This document shows positions 1 through 12,263 of a DNA stretch of 64,000 bases, piece after piece (the stretch's first letter is position 1; each line of letters opens with the position of its first letter). A model generated the notes under the pieces. It was not told the DNA's origin, ran no database searches, and saw nothing but the letters and a program-made list of their open reading frames with translations. Origin of the DNA: Dryas octopetala (taxonomy: Eukaryota > Streptophyta > Magnoliopsida > Rosales > Rosaceae); contig OY992835.1 in assembly GCA_963921425.1 (NCBI GenBank), positions 5,828,001 through 5,892,000 of the forward strand, read 5' to 3'. Made by a program: the position numbers and the translations under genes.

Positions 1-421
1 AAACCAATAAGCATGAGATCTGTAGTTAATAGGTTAGCTTTCGTTTTGTGAAACTTCCTCATTAAAGTGGATGGAATAACATTGACTGTTGCCCTGCTAT
101 CAATCATGACTTTAGTAATTGGAACTCCCTTGAGATGGGCCGTGATATACAATGGCTTTAAATGACAAGCCATCTAGTGGGTTTTCTAAAATACGCCCGG
201 CCAAACTGGGTTACAACCACATTTCCAATCTCCTGGATCATTTCTTCTTCGGCAGGAACTTCAACATTATTGATTTCAATACTTGGAATGTCCTCGTCGA
301 GGTAATCTTCTTGCAAAGAGTTGGCTTGGCCTGATGAGGGTTGGAATTCAGCCGGAAGAGTATAAACCATGTTACACTTAACTTCCTTGAGCTCAACCTT
401 ATCTTCAACTTCGAACTTCAT
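1..421 (-). mobile_element. Ty3/gypsy-type retrotransposon fragment (region around the protease)
   Basis: Read on the minus strand, this stretch gives an acidic linker peptide followed by a retropepsin-like segment that includes ITKVMID and NVIPSTLMRK. That arrangement is usual between gag and reverse transcriptase of plant Ty3/gypsy elements. The element runs off the left edge of the window, so its ends and LTRs are not visible. It is a broken fossil with at least one break. The family assignment rests on the protease-like motif alone. Confidence 0.65.
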
Positions 422-1605
422 TGATAAAAAATTCTAAGTCCTTGTTCTCTTTGGTTGTTCCGGCAATTTTTTGACTCCAGGCTGATTAGGTATAACAATT
501 TCCTCAGACTAATTCTAAACCCTGAAAAACACAAAACTAACAAAAATCTTACAAAAACCTCGAGTTCTTACAAGCTAGATTAGGGCATTAGTATCTAAAA
601 ATGTGCTATGAAATATGTCCAACATGTTGGCTCGGAAAACGGGGTCTAGGCGTGTGTTTTATGTGAGATAAAATGGGGAGATCCAACGACCCAAATCCAA
701 GGTGCCAGCTTGCGTCAAAACTTATGTAGCACTTCGTCAGTGTGCTCAGCGAACCACAATGTGCCACGCGTGCTCTGTTAGCGACCATGTCAGCTTTTCA
801 TATTTTCTAATTTCTCTCAACTTAAAAAAAAACACCAAAAATAGTTCGGGAGTTAGAAAAATTTCTTGAAAAATCCTACAGATTCGTCTCATTGAATATT
901 ATTTTTTTTTAATAACCTTAAAACAATTATTTGACTTCCATAATTTTTCCAAAAAATTTTAACTCCTTAAAGTTAATTCCAGAAAAATCAAAATAATTTC
1001 GAAAGCTTATTAAATTGTTAAAATCATAACATATTCTCCTGAACTCCAATCCACACATACTAATTTTGTGGGATTCGTATCAACAACTATTTTCCAACTA
1101 TAGTTCCACATTGGCCATTGAACCTTGATAAATTGTGATAATTGCCTGAAATTCATGGAAATAAATTCTCATTTTCAACAAAATAAATTAGAGAAAAATT
1201 ATCATAACTTCAAATTAAACATAAAAAATTAAGTACTTTAAAAATTAAATAGAACGAAAATTTCAGGTTGTTAGTAAGGTGATCACCATCCTAATGTAGG
1301 ATTCCTACACATGTTACACAACCAAGACCATACATCAGTTCTCGGAAAACTGAAGAAATGCATAAATGACAATGTGGGAAATAACAGTCACTACCATAGG
1401 AAATTCTTAAAGGGTTTAGGCCTTGAATTATCTACCATAGCTAACCAAATAAGCCCCAAAAAGATGGTTCCATCATGAAGGTTGTGGGTTGTTCTGGGTT
1501 TTAGTGCTGCTAGGGATTCTAAATTTGTATCTTAAATTTGAATTCCAAATACATGTGGCAGTGTATCATAAATCCATATTAGGGTCTACCGTAGAATTTC
1601 TTTTT
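422..1605. other. AT-rich spacer, no gene seen
   Basis: No convincing coding region, RNA gene or terminal-repeat element was found here. The sequence is AT-rich with short homopolymer runs. The part from about 600 to 790 is less AT-rich but has no recognisable product in either strand. Confidence 0.5.
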
Positions 1606-2058
1606 TAGGGTTGCTATTTGCACACTTTTTTTTTTTCTTTTTGCACACCTCTTCTTAAAAAAAAAACCCAAAAGAAAAGACCACATTGTCCCTCCCATCT
1701 TTCCCTCTCTTTCTTCTTCCCTCACCTACACACCTCATCCTCATCTCTTCTTTTTCATCTTCTTCTTCTTCCCCCCACCCTGATCACTTCCCCCCCTCCC
1801 CTCCCCTCCTCTCCTCTCCTCTCCTCTCCTCTCCTCTTTGGCTCCTTTCTCCCTGCCGCCTCCCACCCCCTCTTCTTTCTCTCTCCCCGAAACCCAACCC
1901 AGTCCTTCCTTTCTCTCTCTTTCCCTTTTTCCTCTCGCCCCGCAGACAACCAAAACCTTCAACAACAAAATTGCAGGGGGTTCGGCATTGGTCCGCCAAA
2001 CCCGTCCAAGCCACAGCCACCGTCCAAGAAGCCAGAAGAAAGGGAGAGGAAAGAGGGA

Positions 2059-2133
<75 letters not shown>

Positions 2134-2440
2134 AGATGTTTGCAGTTTCCACCGTCCACAGCTGTTTGATGTTTGTAGTTTTAGAAGACATGGGGAATGA
2201 GATAAAGAGAGAGAAAATGAGAGGGGAGATAGGGGCAAGGATGAGGTGGGGTGGTCGCTGGCGGTGGTGGGTTTCGACGATGGTGGGCTGCTCGGTGTGG
2301 TTGGGGATGGGGTGTGTGCCGGAGAAAGGAGAAGTGGGGAGGGGAGGTGGTCGGGGTAAGGGGTGTGTAACTTTGTAAGTGTTAAATAATTTTTTTTTTA
2401 GGAGGGGTTTGCAAAAAAAAAGTATGCAAATAACACCCTT
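1606..2440. mobile_element. Short-TIR MITE, TTTGCACAC family, copy A
   Basis: The left end reads GGGTTGCTATTTGCACAC and the right end is its near inverted complement (GTATGCAAATAACACCC). Just inside the left end lies a T-run followed by CTTTTTGCACACC, the subterminal repeat shared with copies at 7955-8702, 15971-16718 and 57802-58821. The interior holds CT-rich tracts, a long (GA)n run and a degenerate GGTTCGGCA...GCC core. The right end is the most diverged of the family. T-rich flanks hide any target-site duplication. There is no coding capacity, so it is a non-autonomous DNA element. It lies about 440 bp upstream of the predicted start of the CRM gene. Confidence 0.7.
2060..2129. repeat. 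(GA)n microsatellite
   Basis: An almost pure GA dinucleotide run of about 70 bases inside MITE copy A. The apparent reading frames across it (Arg-Glu or Leu-Ser repeats) are artefacts of the microsatellite. Confidence 0.95.
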
Positions 2441-2881
2441 TTTTTTTTTTTTTTACAACAAGTAAAACACTGACCCTCACATAATTTGGCATATGAATTT
2501 GGAATATAAATTTGGAATTCATAGCATTATTAATTTTTTGCCAATATTTATTTATTTTATTATAATTAATTAATTATTAGTAAAACTAATAATTGTCTTC
2601 GCAACAAATTGAAGAAGAGAGTGTAAGATGAGAAGAAAATGGGGCGTGTAGATATCAGCCATGAAGAAAAATTGCAGAGATCAATGCCCATCTCTTTCGA
2701 CCAACAAAAAAAAGCCATCTCTCTTTTGATAAATCGGTGTGGTGGTAAATAGAAAGGTCAGAACGCAACTCCTTAGAACCAATTGGGTTGTCGCCGGAAG
2801 CGAAGGCTGGGCGTCGGACGTGGCTTTCCGGCGGCGACAAGTTGGCTGGCGGCAGAAACAGGGAAGACTGGATTTCAAAGC

Positions 2882-5800
2882 ATGGGCAGAGGAGGAACGA
2901 GGTTAGGCAAACAGTTTTGACTTCATTTCTTGCAAATTTGCAATGCTACTGTACATGAATTGCTGCATATGCATATCACTATTCACCTTGCTCCTGATGT
3001 TGTTACCATATTACTATTAGCTCAAGGTGGTCACTAGTTTGAAGCTTTATGCTGTTGTTTGACAATGATTTTTGGTGTTCTACTGTTTTTTGTTAGCATT
3101 TTGTGCTCATTGATACAACTTTATAAAACTGGAAATGGGAAATTTTAGGAAATTATGAACTAAAGAATGTCTGATGAAATTACAATATCCTTTGAATTTT
3201 ATGTGAAGCCTTTAACCTTATTGTACTTTTTATATTTTCATTTTGAGGGCCACTGGTGATAGATAATGTGATTTTTTTATGCAGGGACTCTTTTGCCCGG
3301 TTCCTTTGTCTAGCGAAAAATGTTTTGGACCCATCTTTGCCAACCATAACGTGTTTAACAAAGTCTCTTTCTTGCCATATGTGTATGCAAAGGCGAAGCT
3401 TCAGGGTTGTGACGTCTTTTCTAGAAGTTCCATGTGTAACCTCCTCATTGGATTCTTTATTGGTGCGGAGATCATTTGAGCGGCAAAGTGTTCTCAGAAA
3501 CAGTCTACCTGCTAGATGCATGAGTAGTACATCATTTGAGCTGAAGACAGATAATGATGTTGTGAGGTTTTCGATTGGTAAGCCACTTGATAAAATTGGT
3601 TCCTCAACAAACGGGAAGAAGATGGCCAAACGAGTTAAAATGTCCAAGAAGGCCAAACTGAACGAACTACGATTTTATCGTCTAAAGGCCAAAAAGAAGA
3701 TGAATTCTCCAAATCCTGAAGTTAGGATTAGATACAAACTTGAAAAGGTTGGATGCTTTGTTATTTATAAACTTTTTGATGCCACTGGTTCAGGATTTTT
3801 GCTTTTTGGTGCTGTTTCTGTTCAATTTACATTTATTCCCAAATTTATTTAACTAAACATTTTCTCGGTTATCTTGATATGTTAACAACAGTTTATGGTT
3901 ACTGCTTATTACCTCTTTTAGGTTTTCTATTTTTCTCTGTTCATAAGTTTCTGCATTTCTTGGGGTTTGACTATATCAAATCCTGTGGAATCAACTATTC
4001 TTATTTCAAAATATACTTTTCATTTATTTTTCCGGTATTATCTTCTTACTTTTTAATTTCTAGGTATCTCGATATACTTGTCATGAGTCATGACTCAACT
4101 TCTTCTGGTGTGTTCCATGTAATGTTGTATTTAGTGATGCAAACAGCATTTGCTTTGGCACTATTATGGATTTAGTCATCTGCGGTGACACAGGGACAAT
4201 ATATTTTTGTTATTTTGTATGGTCTGCCTTATCTATATCATCTTGTTTGGTTTTACACATTTAGTAGCTTGATTTATATTTTCATTTAACCATTTTCTTT
4301 CTAACTACATTCTTTTATTTTTATTCTTTTTATAATCTTTGTCAACTTGTGTATTTTTAGGCAAAAAGAAAGGAAGCATGGTTGATTGAGAAGTTGAGGA
4401 AATTTGAGCTTCCCAAAGCCCCAGCTGAAACACATGATCCTGAAATTTTAACCGAAGAAGAAAAACATTACTTAAAGCGAACTGGTGAGAAAAAGAAGCA
4501 CTATGTCCCAGTTGGAAGGCGAGGAGTATTTGGAGGGGTTGTCCTAAATATGCATCTTCATTGGAAGAAGCATGAGACAGTAAAGGTTAGTTGCAAGCCT
4601 TGTAAGCCAGGACAGGTTCATGAATATGCTCAAGAGCTTGCTCGACTGAGCAAAGGCATTGTGATTGACATAAAACCTGATAATACTATAATTTTCTACC
4701 GCGGAAAGAACTATGTGCAGCCGGAAGTAATGTCACCTACAGATACACTGTCTAAAAATAAGGTAATTTCAGCTATCATTAGATTGCCCATTTTTCTGAC
4801 TCTGGAAGTTAATGTGAGAAAGTTAAGGGGTGTAGACTGGAACTTTCATCTCTTGTCCTGAAAATAAAGTGTTAGTGACATTTTTACATATTTTAATTTA
4901 TCTATGGGTTTGGGTTAAATTATTTCGCTGTTAATATGTGGTTGTTCATCTATTTGCATTGCAATGAGTGCATAATGGAGGGATGGCTACTAGCAGTTGT
5001 CATATTATAAACTGCCACTCCCACATGCACTTTGTGCGTATGATATTGCTTCCCTTAAATTATGTTTTAGTTGTATTAGTAGATTTATATAATAAATTGT
5101 ATAGATATTAACACTAATGTAAATATAACTCTAAATTTGAAGAGGAAAAGTAAATGTTATTGTTTCCTGAATGAATAAAAAAAGTGGAAACACTGCATCT
5201 TCAGAAATGTATAAAAAGGGACAAATCTCCACTATATAGCTCAACTTTTTATTTTTTTTTATTTTTTATGATACATATCTCATCTTTTGGGACATTTCCA
5301 GACATTTTTAAGGATTGTATGTTGTAACCAGCTTCTTTAGAAGATGGCACCTGAAAAGCGTTGCATTGACTTCTTTCTATTATTTGGTAAATCACCAAAG
5401 GTGGGTGTACCATTCTTTTATTTTTTTCTTTTTGGTTGTATGTCCTTTCACATGGTGCATGGGTAGGGGGAAAAACTTTTGTTTTCTGTGACACCCCATT
5501 ACACTGATTGTTTCAAGACTCATATATTCTCTTTTCTTATTTACTGAGTACTGGCACATGTATGCACCTTCAATGGAAGAGACAGAAGTTCCCTCCTAGC
5601 TATTGTTGAGATTATTACTTATACAGAAGTTCCCACATGTATTTACAACTTATACTTCAATTATAATTGAAGAAAACAAAACACCAAGGATTTTAAATCA
5701 AAAACTCCAAAACTGAAGTTTCGAAGTGGACCTTTATTGAACAAGTGGTGGAACAATTAGTGGACCAAAACAGAACTTAAAAAAGATCGTGGACCAAAAT

Positions 5801-6784
5801 TGAACTAGGTATAAAATAAGTTGACCAAATCTGTAATTTTCTATTTCTCTTTAAGTAGATGTGCTCCTAGCTATTGTTCTTCTTCAAATGGGCTTGATTG
5901 CCTTAGTCTTAAGGCTCAAACCCTTGTCCCTTGGATGTGAAATGTTGGTGGTGAGTACTGGATCTATAAGTTTTATATAAATATATTAAAAATCATAAAT
6001 GGTATGTTAACAGATTTATAAAAGACAAGTGGGACTGTGAAATTAAGTGTAGTTAGAAACTGAATATCAATTTGTCACTGCATCCGACTCTCATGCTTTA
6101 ATAATCACTTACATAGATACATATGTACATATGTATATTGTTTTCCAACTCCAAACTGTATTGATTTGACGTTATGTAGAGCTACTCTGTCTTTGTCTTC
6201 TAGTCTTGTATTTATGAGAAATCTTATTATATAATCCCAACTATTTGTAATTTTATTTATTGGATCTTTATTGTTAATTTACAGTTGTTTTATTTGAATT
6301 CTTTTTTTTGGTTTGTGACACTGCCCCAAGTTTATGATACAATTCGGGTTAGGCCATTTTTCAATAGAATAGCTTCAAAATTGTAACCTTTCAAGGGGAG
6401 GAGAAGCTTTGGCGCTTTAACAGAATTAAAGTATGTTGACAGTTCTACATTGCATATCATATTTGTGTGCATGCAATTTTGATTTTCTCAGTCAAACCAC
6501 CACATCTAGAAGGTCATGAGAGGATGGCTTATTTATAAAGCTCAATTGATCATTTGTTTGGAAAGGCATTGATTCTCTTACAGATGGAAAACTTAAACAT
6601 TACAATTGCTTGTCCATTTAAAAAAATGCAGGCTCTGGAAAAATATAGGTATGAGCAGTCCCTTGAACATACAAGTCAGTTCATTGAAAAATTGGAGAAA
6701 GAACTTGAAGAGTATCACAAGCACCTTGCTCGGTTTAAGAAAGTAAAAGAGGATGCAATGCAAGATTCTTTGATCAGTACATGA
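2882..6784 (+). CDS. CRM-domain (CRS1/YhbY) RNA-binding protein, organelle type
   Basis: Predicted exons are 2882-2901, 3285-3747, 4361-4762 and 6632-6784, giving about 345 residues. All introns are GT-AG, the last two are phase 0, and the first splits one Arg codon. The protein resembles the single-CRM Arabidopsis protein At3g25440. Exon 2 gives a Ser/Arg-rich N terminus that could be an organelle transit peptide, then the conserved basic stretch KAKLNELRFYRLKAKKKMN. Exon 3 holds the CRM domain (about residues 192-290) with the GRRG-VFGG loop at about 213 and YRGKNY near its end. Exon 4 is an acidic/basic helix that looks like a coiled coil (IEKLEKELEEYHKHL). CRM domains bind RNA, and relatives assist intron splicing or ribosome assembly in chloroplasts or mitochondria. 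The 20-base first coding exon is the weakest part: it is supported by phase and splice signals, not by similarity. The 1.87-kb last intron is the largest. Confidence 0.85.
4763..6631 (+). other. Large last intron of the CRM gene
   Basis: AT-rich intron of about 1.87 kb between the CRM-domain exon and the C-terminal coiled-coil exon. The donor is AAG/GTAATT and the acceptor ATGCAG. I see no coding region or clear terminal-repeat element inside it. Confidence 0.75.
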
Positions 6785-7491
6785 ACGACAAGGTATTTTT
6801 CTTTTGCCTGTCAAACATTTAATGTCAACCTTTAGTTCCTGTATGCATGAATTCATATGAAATTTTGGACACATGTAAGGATTACTTATTACTACTTGTT
6901 TTATTTTTGATCTTTTATTTATATGGTGTTCATGAGAAAAGCCACTTGGGCATGTGCTTTACATTCTGTTTAGCTGCCCTTGTTGGACCAATGTTTACCC
7001 TCATTGACCATGTTGATCCCATCATTGGTCGACATGGGATTTAATCATAGGAGTTCTTGGTTTTTATTTATTTATTTATTTTTATTTAAATACAATGCAA
7101 AACAGCCTTGAAAACTAACAGTCTCCTGGGAAACAAAAGTGTCTCTGTCCATTATACTTTGTACTGCTTCTGAAGCTTGGGAATGAATGGATTCCCTTCA
7201 GTGAGATTAGAATTTAAAGTAAATCATGCTGAAATTTCGCGAGGATTAAAAAATTCACAGGAGCCACCCTTCTTTGGGAATATAACACACCCCTTACTTA
7301 TTAGAGTTACTTGTCACTCAGGATTTCAATAATCATTTTTAGCCATGTTAAATGGGACATTGATCAATTTCATTTGTCAACCATTGGATTGAAAAAGTTC
7401 ATTTGAAGTGGCAAATGTGCCACCTTCTTTCAATTTTCATCAATATGCATTAACCAAGGGAAGAGAGAAAGGAAGACAAAGAAGCTTCTAC
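6785..7491. other. 3' flank of the CRM gene, no further gene seen
   Basis: AT-rich sequence holding the presumed 3' UTR and intergenic spacer. No product could be recognised on either strand. Confidence 0.45.
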
Positions 7492-7741
7492 GATGTGGAA
7501 CAAAGCAAAAATGAGCAGCTTCTATGATACCATAGTGAGAAGCTTGCGGTGGCTTTTGGGTTGATTGTCACTCCACCAGGAGCTTCCATTAGGGTGAAGG
7601 AGAACCTACGAATATGTGTGGACTGCCATGCTGCATTCAAGTTCATCTGTAAAATTGTCTGAGAGAGAGATTATAGCAAGGGACATCAATAGATTCCATC
7701 ATTTCAAAGATGATTCATGCACATGTGGGAATTATTGGTAG
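7492..7741 (+). pseudogene. C-terminal fragment of a DYW-type PPR protein, decayed
   Basis: The translation follows the C terminus of plant DYW-class pentatricopeptide-repeat proteins. It begins with DVEQSKNEQLL, passes through [12 protein letters not shown] and [18 protein letters not shown], and ends with [19 protein letters not shown] then CTCGNYW and a stop. The HSEK and CxxCH zinc-binding motifs of the cytidine-deaminase-like DYW domain are readable, and the end is GNYW where family members have GDYW. One in-frame stop lies in the LLYYHSEK region and one frameshift follows FKFICKIV, so it cannot make the domain. The PPR repeats and E domains are not found upstream. Family members act in C-to-U editing of organellar RNA. 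This is probably a relic of a duplicated host gene. Confidence 0.8.
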
Positions 7742-7954
7742 ACACCATCGTTATGTACTTTCTCCCTACTAACTCAAAGGAAATTTTGTACTCCATTTGA
7801 TATACTATTGAAGTGTAATTGTTAATAAATGCATATTTATTTATTTTTTTCGTTTGAAAAATATGATTTTGTTTCTCAACAGCTATAAAACTAAGAAGCT
7901 TCACTGATAAAAAAATATCCAAATCTTATAAGTTAGACATATGGGATTGTTTAA

Positions 7955-8702
7955 GAGTGCGGCTATTTGCACACTTTTTTTTTTTTTTTTTTTTTGCACA
8001 TCCTCACCAACTTATTTTGTAAAATTACTTAATTAACATAAACAACCCACATCATTTGAAAAAAAAAAAACTCTCCTTACACACCTCAAACCCAGCACTC
8101 CTAAACCACAACTACACACCTCACCTCCAACCACAACCAAAACACACCCCACCCGTGACCCCACCTCCATCCCAAAATTGCCGACACCCACCTCCCGCCA
8201 TCAACCCGCCTTCATCGCCGCCCATGCATCCTCTCTCCACCATAGCCATTGAAAGTTGGAGGCATGCCCTAACCTAAATTTTTTGGATTTGAATGTAAAT
8301 TTAATGCTTTTTTTATCTAATTTCAATTTGTTAATCAATCATAATACCTTTTTCGTCTGTTTGCGATCATTTGGAGTGAGGTATTTTAGAGTGCAAGAGT
8401 AAATTTTTTGGTGTTTCATTTTTGGATTCGCAGGTCGTTCGACACTAGTATGCTGAACATTTCGGTTTCGTTCGGTAGTAAGCTGTCGAACCTTTTAGTT
8501 TTGTTCAGTAGTAAGCTGCCGAACAAAACTGAAAAGTTCGACAGCTTACTACCGAACGATATCGAAATGTTGAGTGAGGTATTTTGGTAATGAGAGGGGT
8601 GTGTTAATGAGAAATTTTACATTTTAAAAAATGATAGGAGGTGTGTAGGAGAAAAGTGTGTGCAAAAAGAAAAAAAAAAAAGGTGTGCAAATAGCAGCTT
8701 TC
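7955..8702. mobile_element. Short-TIR MITE, TTTGCACAC family, copy B, with 8-bp TSD
   Basis: The ends are GAGTGCGGCTATTTGCACAC and the inverse of GAAAGCTGCTATTTGCACAC. They are flanked by perfect 8-bp duplications TTGTTTAA at 7947-7954 and 8703-8710. Subterminal TTTTTGCACA and TGTGCAAAAAG repeats match the other family copies. The interior has a C-rich tract (about 8060-8260) and a long hairpin at 8455-8572. No transposase is present. The 8-bp duplication would suit a hAT-like transposase, but that is inference. Confidence 0.85.
8455..8572. repeat. Long near-perfect hairpin inside MITE copy B
   Basis: Arms 8455-8506 and 8521-8572 are inverted copies of about 52 bases with only a handful of mismatches, separated by a 14-base loop. 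The arms contain TTCGGTAGTAAGCTGTCGAA. A transcript from either strand would fold into a precursor-like stem. Whether it is transcribed or diced is unknown. Confidence 0.8.
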
Positions 8703-8749
8703 TTGTTTAATTCCTCGAAAACAATCAACATTTCCAATTATTATCATGA

Positions 8750-9110
8750 AAATCAACCCGAAAGCAAGGAGTGAAATTTTGTCGAAATTTTCGTTTTTTT
8801 AGAGTTCTGAAATTTTATAACATATTCATTAATTTTCGTTAATATTTCAGCGTAATTTCGCTAAAATTTCGGCCGAAATTTCGAATCCCCCCACAGTGTG
8901 TTTTTGTAAAATTTCGTTGAAATTTGACGAAATTTAGTGAAATTTAGACGAAATTTCGCTGTGACTAACTCAGATCTCAAAAGTCCCAGCCTCATTTCCA
9001 TTTCATCTCTCAGATCTCTCTCTGTGTCTTCTCCCCCTGCGCGCACCCAGCTACCTCCGGCGTGACTGCGTGACCCCCTGCGCGCACAGCGCACTCAACA
9101 GGTATCTTCA
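8750..9110. repeat. Degenerate AAATTTCG-rich repeat tract
   Basis: From about 8770 to 8965 the motif GAAATTTCG, itself nearly palindromic, recurs many times in both orientations, followed by a GC-richer stretch with CTGCGCGCAC twice (about 9038-9088). It resembles the end of an unclassified TIR element. I could not define both ends or a target-site duplication. Confidence 0.4.
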
Positions 9111-9328
9111 ACCTTGTACCCAAATATCCAAATCTATCAAATACTTACGGCCTTGTGTTGTGGAGTTGTGGGTTAAACTTCTTCCGAATTTACACAGCAA
9201 ACAATAAATGATTTTTCTTTGGATAGAGTCACAGAGATGAGTGGGCTGTAGCCTGTAGGCATTAGTAGGCAATAAATGATTCGATATATTTCCATTCCAC
9301 TATCTAAGTATCTAATGTTTATTTATAA

Positions 9329-12263
9329 CTAGCCGCTTCGCACTCGCTTTCTATTGCACATACTTTAATTTTTGGGCACATTCTATTTATTAATGTGCAC
9401 CTTTGAAGTTTTTTTGTTTCTAGTGTAAGAATGTTTCATTTTTTTTTAGATTGGCATCAAATTTTTTACGCATACACCGTTGATTTGTTACAATAGTTGT
9501 TGTTATGAGTCTAAGTATCGGGTTCATCTCAAGTAATACATGCGAGAGGCCGACTTTTTCCTTCTGACCAAACTGTCGTCGCACTTTGTAGTAAATGTTG
9601 TCACTTTTGGAGGCATGGATTAACTGAGAATGCAATTACTAAATTTATTGAAATAGTTCTCAAAATATATGTGCAAATGAGCAATAAAGTTGTAGGGAAA
9701 ACCACCCTAATCCATATGATTAGGTTGCTTATGCGAGACACGTCATTATCGGGTTGGAGCAAAACTTCTTTGTACACCACATTTTTGATAAAAATGCCAC
9801 TTTCACCGGCTATTGAGCCTTTTTTTACTTGAACCTTAGTTGTTGACCTTGAAACCCCTCTCGATAAAGCCACACATAACTGCCCATGACTGAAAACATG
9901 ATCTGGAAGATAAATACCTACGTGTGGTATTGTCTGACCTTGAGATTTTTTTATAGTCAAGGAGAAACTCAATTTAACTGGAAACTGCTTCCTTGTCAAT
10001 TTGAATGGGAGTTCAGCAGTCTCTGCATTCTTTAGAGGAATTCTTGGTAGAAAAACTCTAGTTCCCGCAAATTGCCCAGTTAGAATTTCAGCGTCAATGA
10101 GGTTTTGGTAAGAACCATGACACAATAATCTGGTACCATTACACAATCCCAATTTCGGATCAATATTCCTTAGCAACATGATTGGAGCACCTCTCTTTAA
10201 CGTCAATTTGTGTGGCGGCAAACCACCAACCGTTATTGCATTTAAAAATTCTGGTTGATACAAATTCCTTGTGTCATCCTCGACCTTGTCAAATGAATAC
10301 AAAGTCTCTTCCATACCTGAAAAGATACCAATTATCTTTTCATTCAACATGTCAACAACTTCGTTTGTAGGAGTTATTAAGGCTCTTTCCACCATGTACC
10401 TCGCATCATATACATGATCTTCCAAATTAGGGAAAACCTCAGCAATAAGTTGATTAATAGATTGCTCGCTTTCCCACGATACAACCATATTTTCTGGTAT
10501 TTTAATCACGTCATCCTTGATCACATGTTCTTCCCCAATGCCAACATGAAGTAAAAATTCAGAAAAGTGTTCATCATTTCTAGATCTCATATTTTCTTTG
10601 AGTTTCAGAATCTTTATTTGCGACCAAAATGATGCTTTCACCACACTGGCTTGAATTAGTTCAGCTTTGGTCCCTTTCGGAACTACGGGAAGAACTTGTC
10701 GAAAATCTCCTCCAAAGATCATTATCTTCCCCCCAAACGGTAAATCGACATCTAATATATCTCTGAAAGTTCGATCCAATGCTTCAAAGGCATGACGATG
10801 CGCCATTGTGGCTTCATCCCAAATGATTGCTGTTGTCCTTTGTATCAATTTTGCAAGATCAGATTGTTTACTAATAAAGCACGTTGATGATGCATCAGGG
10901 TTTAGTGAAATTTTGAATCTAGAATGGGTTGTCCTCCCACCCGGCAATATCGTAGCCACTATTCTAGATGTTGTTGTTGCCAATGCTATAAGACCTAATC
11001 TCCTTAAGTTTGCCAACAATGCACGATATAAGTAAGTTTTTCCAGTTCCACCTGGACCATCCACAAAGAATATTGATGTTCATGACGGTCAACTACGCCC
11101 ATTATTGTGTTGAATGTAAACTTTTGGTCGTCATTTAGACGCTCAATTGCATCGAGGTTCCCTTGTGGAATGCTTATCAACATTTCATCTTGAATACATC
11201 TCGGCTCCATTGAGCTTGTTTCGACATCACTTGTCATTTGGAGAAGATCGTATTGTGAAATGTTTTTGTTAAACTGCTCCAGTAGTCCGTTTAAATCACG
11301 CAAGAGTCTGTTGACGACGAACACATCATTTACGTCTCTTGAAGAAGGATAATCTTCAATCAAGAATGGATAAAATTTGTCCCATAATCTCCGTACGCCA
11401 GTTGGTTCACAATACACAAAAATTGTGACGAATAATCTTCGTAAAGCTGATGGCATCCTCATAGTAGAGGCCTCATGCAAACATTGTTGAATACTGTCAT
11501 CTTCTTCTAATAAACCTACACACAAAAACCACAACAACATTAAGAAAGTTAAAAAAAAATAAAAAATTCTGATTCAAATTATTTGAAAATCAAGAAATAA
11601 GATTTTATTGGCTAACCCCGTCTTTCGGCTGCTTGCTTAAACGTGGGACACATTACATCATCAACAGTTCGTAAATCCTCGAATGATCTTAGTCCTTTCA
11701 CATGATTAAGGAGGATGCGAAGATAAAACTTTTCACCTTCAGAAGGTGAGACTGTGTCTATCCCCCCAATAACCCTTTGAAGGCCTACTCGTTTAGTCCA
11801 TATTTTCTCCTTACTGATCCATTTATAGTGTTCGGGCATCTCGCGATACAAATATCTTCTCGCTTCCACATCCGTACGATTCAGAGTGAAATATTCACTA
11901 AGCATTGTTATTGATAATCCATGGTTTGACAAAATATTTGTTATAGTGTCATTAGTCTGATATTGGACTTGTTGCATGTTCGGAAGATGTATTTGTAATC
12001 GTCACACCGATAGGCATATCTTATTCATGGTTAATTTGAAAATATGCCATAGTGCTTCCGGTGCACAAACCCATCTTGCATTGACAAATTGCTTTATTTC
12101 GTCTCTAATAGGATCTGGCTGTACTTCAAGGGCGACTCTGTCTGGTCCTTTGTAAACATATTTATATAAGTACTTGACACTTTTTATACTGCAACATATT
12201 TCTACATTGATCTGACAATCATACTTTAAAAGCAACCACGGACTAGCGAATTCAAATTGACTA
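9329..12263 (-). mobile_element. Helitron remnant
   Basis: A rolling-circle transposon read on the minus strand. The 3' end is placed at 9329, where the minus strand reads GCGAGTGCGAAGCGGCTAG followed by T, matching the CTRR/T terminus of plant Helitrons with a short GC-rich subterminal stem. Coding remains of the replication/helicase protein fill 9601-12263. The 5' part of the Rep-encoding region is missing. At 12264 the coding sequence abuts a second copy of the element's own 3' non-coding region, so the 5' side was replaced by recombination or a partial second copy. Confidence 0.8.
9347..9570. repeat. Helitron 3' non-coding region, copy 1 of a direct repeat
   Basis: Starts TTCTATTGCACATACTTT and includes ACACCGTTGATTTGTTACAA and TATCGGGTTCATCTCA. 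The same order of motifs recurs at 12258-12480 with scattered differences. This copy lies just inside the Helitron terminus. Confidence 0.8.

Noticed and set aside
1618-2378. Several overlapping long reading frames on both strands
   Set aside because: They run through CT/GA microsatellites and C-rich tracts of MITE copy A, and the peptides are Ser/Leu/Pro or Arg/Glu repeats with no family likeness.
3180-3656. 158-codon frame antisense to CRM exon 2
   Set aside because: It is the shadow of a real exon on the other strand, which has splice signals and family similarity.
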